Source: Sulfurimonas sp. (GTDB lineage: Bacteria; Campylobacterota; Campylobacteria; Campylobacterales; Sulfurimonadaceae). Taken from it: a stretch of DNA of 14,297 bases. A program made the translations under genes and the position numbers. A model generated the notes under the pieces. That model saw nothing but the letters and a program-made list of their open reading frames with translations, was not told where the DNA came from and did no database searches. Shown piece by piece: positions 14,209 through 14,297 of the stretch (position 1 is the first letter of the stretch; each line of letters starts with the position of its first letter). Where the stretch lies: positions 1 to 14,297 of the forward strand of contig JAQIBW010000034.1 of NCBI GenBank assembly GCA_027858865.1, in the 5' to 3' direction.

Positions 14209-14297
14209 CAACTAGGCAGCGACCTACGTTTCCAACCCTGCAAGGGCAAGTATTATCAGCGATGAGAGGCTTAGCTTCTGGGTTCGGAATGGGACCA
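14209..14297 (-). rRNA. rrf: 5S ribosomal RNA, 5' part beyond the window edge
   Basis: The minus strand reads TGGTCCCATTCCGAACCCAG, then AGAAGCTAAG, a TTGCAGGGTTGG arm and GTAGGTCGCTGCC, matching the conserved 5S core (CCAT-CCGAAC-AGAAG) and 3' strand. About 90 of roughly 118 nt are present; the 5' end is cut off by the window. The 3' end is placed a few bases after CTGCC by comparison with other 5S genes and is uncertain by 2-3 nt. Its orientation implies that 23S and 16S lie beyond the right edge, with this gene as the distal end of an rRNA operon. Confidence 0.95.

Noticed and set aside
1..14297. CRISPR array, prophage, toxin-antitoxin or defence island
   Set aside because: No regularly spaced repeats, integrase, phage structural genes or paired small toxin/antitoxin frames; most genes are core housekeeping.

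Overview
The window looks like a chromosomal segment of an AT-rich Campylobacterota (epsilonproteobacterial) genome, most likely a Sulfurimonas-like, free-living, chemolithotroph-type lineage. The reasons are the low GC content and the gene neighbourhoods familiar from that phylum: glmM-lspA, tig-clpP-def, rpsT-prfA, and coaE-dapF beside purM. A divergent SpeE-like protein of the Helicobacter type also fits. The genus is an inference; the phylum is well supported by gene order and protein style.

Left part, minus strand (12-5381): one tightly packed run glmM > lspA > tig > clpP > degenerate GGDEF protein > def. It combines cell-envelope precursor synthesis, lipoprotein maturation and the protein birth/quality-control set (trigger factor, ClpP, peptide deformylase). 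A non-canonical GGDEF-domain protein sits inside it. Divergently, on the plus strand, rpsT (S20) and prfA (RF1) form a two-gene translation operon. It ends in a hairpin terminator embedded in a larger self-complementary element (6881-6963).

Middle (6976-10345): a minus-strand operon speE-like > coaE > dapF, convergent with prfA and divergent from a plus-strand pair, a small DUF2892-type membrane protein and purM. The spacer between these divergent units holds a 165-bp MITE-like inverted-repeat element. Its outer ends carry a possible 7-bp direct repeat, and it ends only 20 bp before the speE-like start codon.

Right part, minus strand (10354-14297): a two-gene translationally coupled unit (secreted DUF302-like protein, then a lipoprotein), preceded by a FadL/TodX-family outer-membrane porin with its own promoter and terminator. 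Then come about 530 bp of extremely AT-rich non-coding DNA and the 3' three-quarters of a 5S rRNA gene at the window edge, the distal end of an rRNA operon. The porin and the two exported proteins are the accessory-looking part. A pair of 18-bp direct repeats placed just upstream of a good -35 box suggests that the DUF302/lipoprotein unit is regulated.

Most of the window is ordinary housekeeping DNA. The most interesting items are the MITE-like insertion, the GGDEF-like protein that lost its catalytic motif but keeps an RxxD I-site, the N-terminally short SpeE-like protein, and the uncharacterised porin/DUF302/lipoprotein set. I see no CRISPR array, prophage, toxin-antitoxin pair or defence system.
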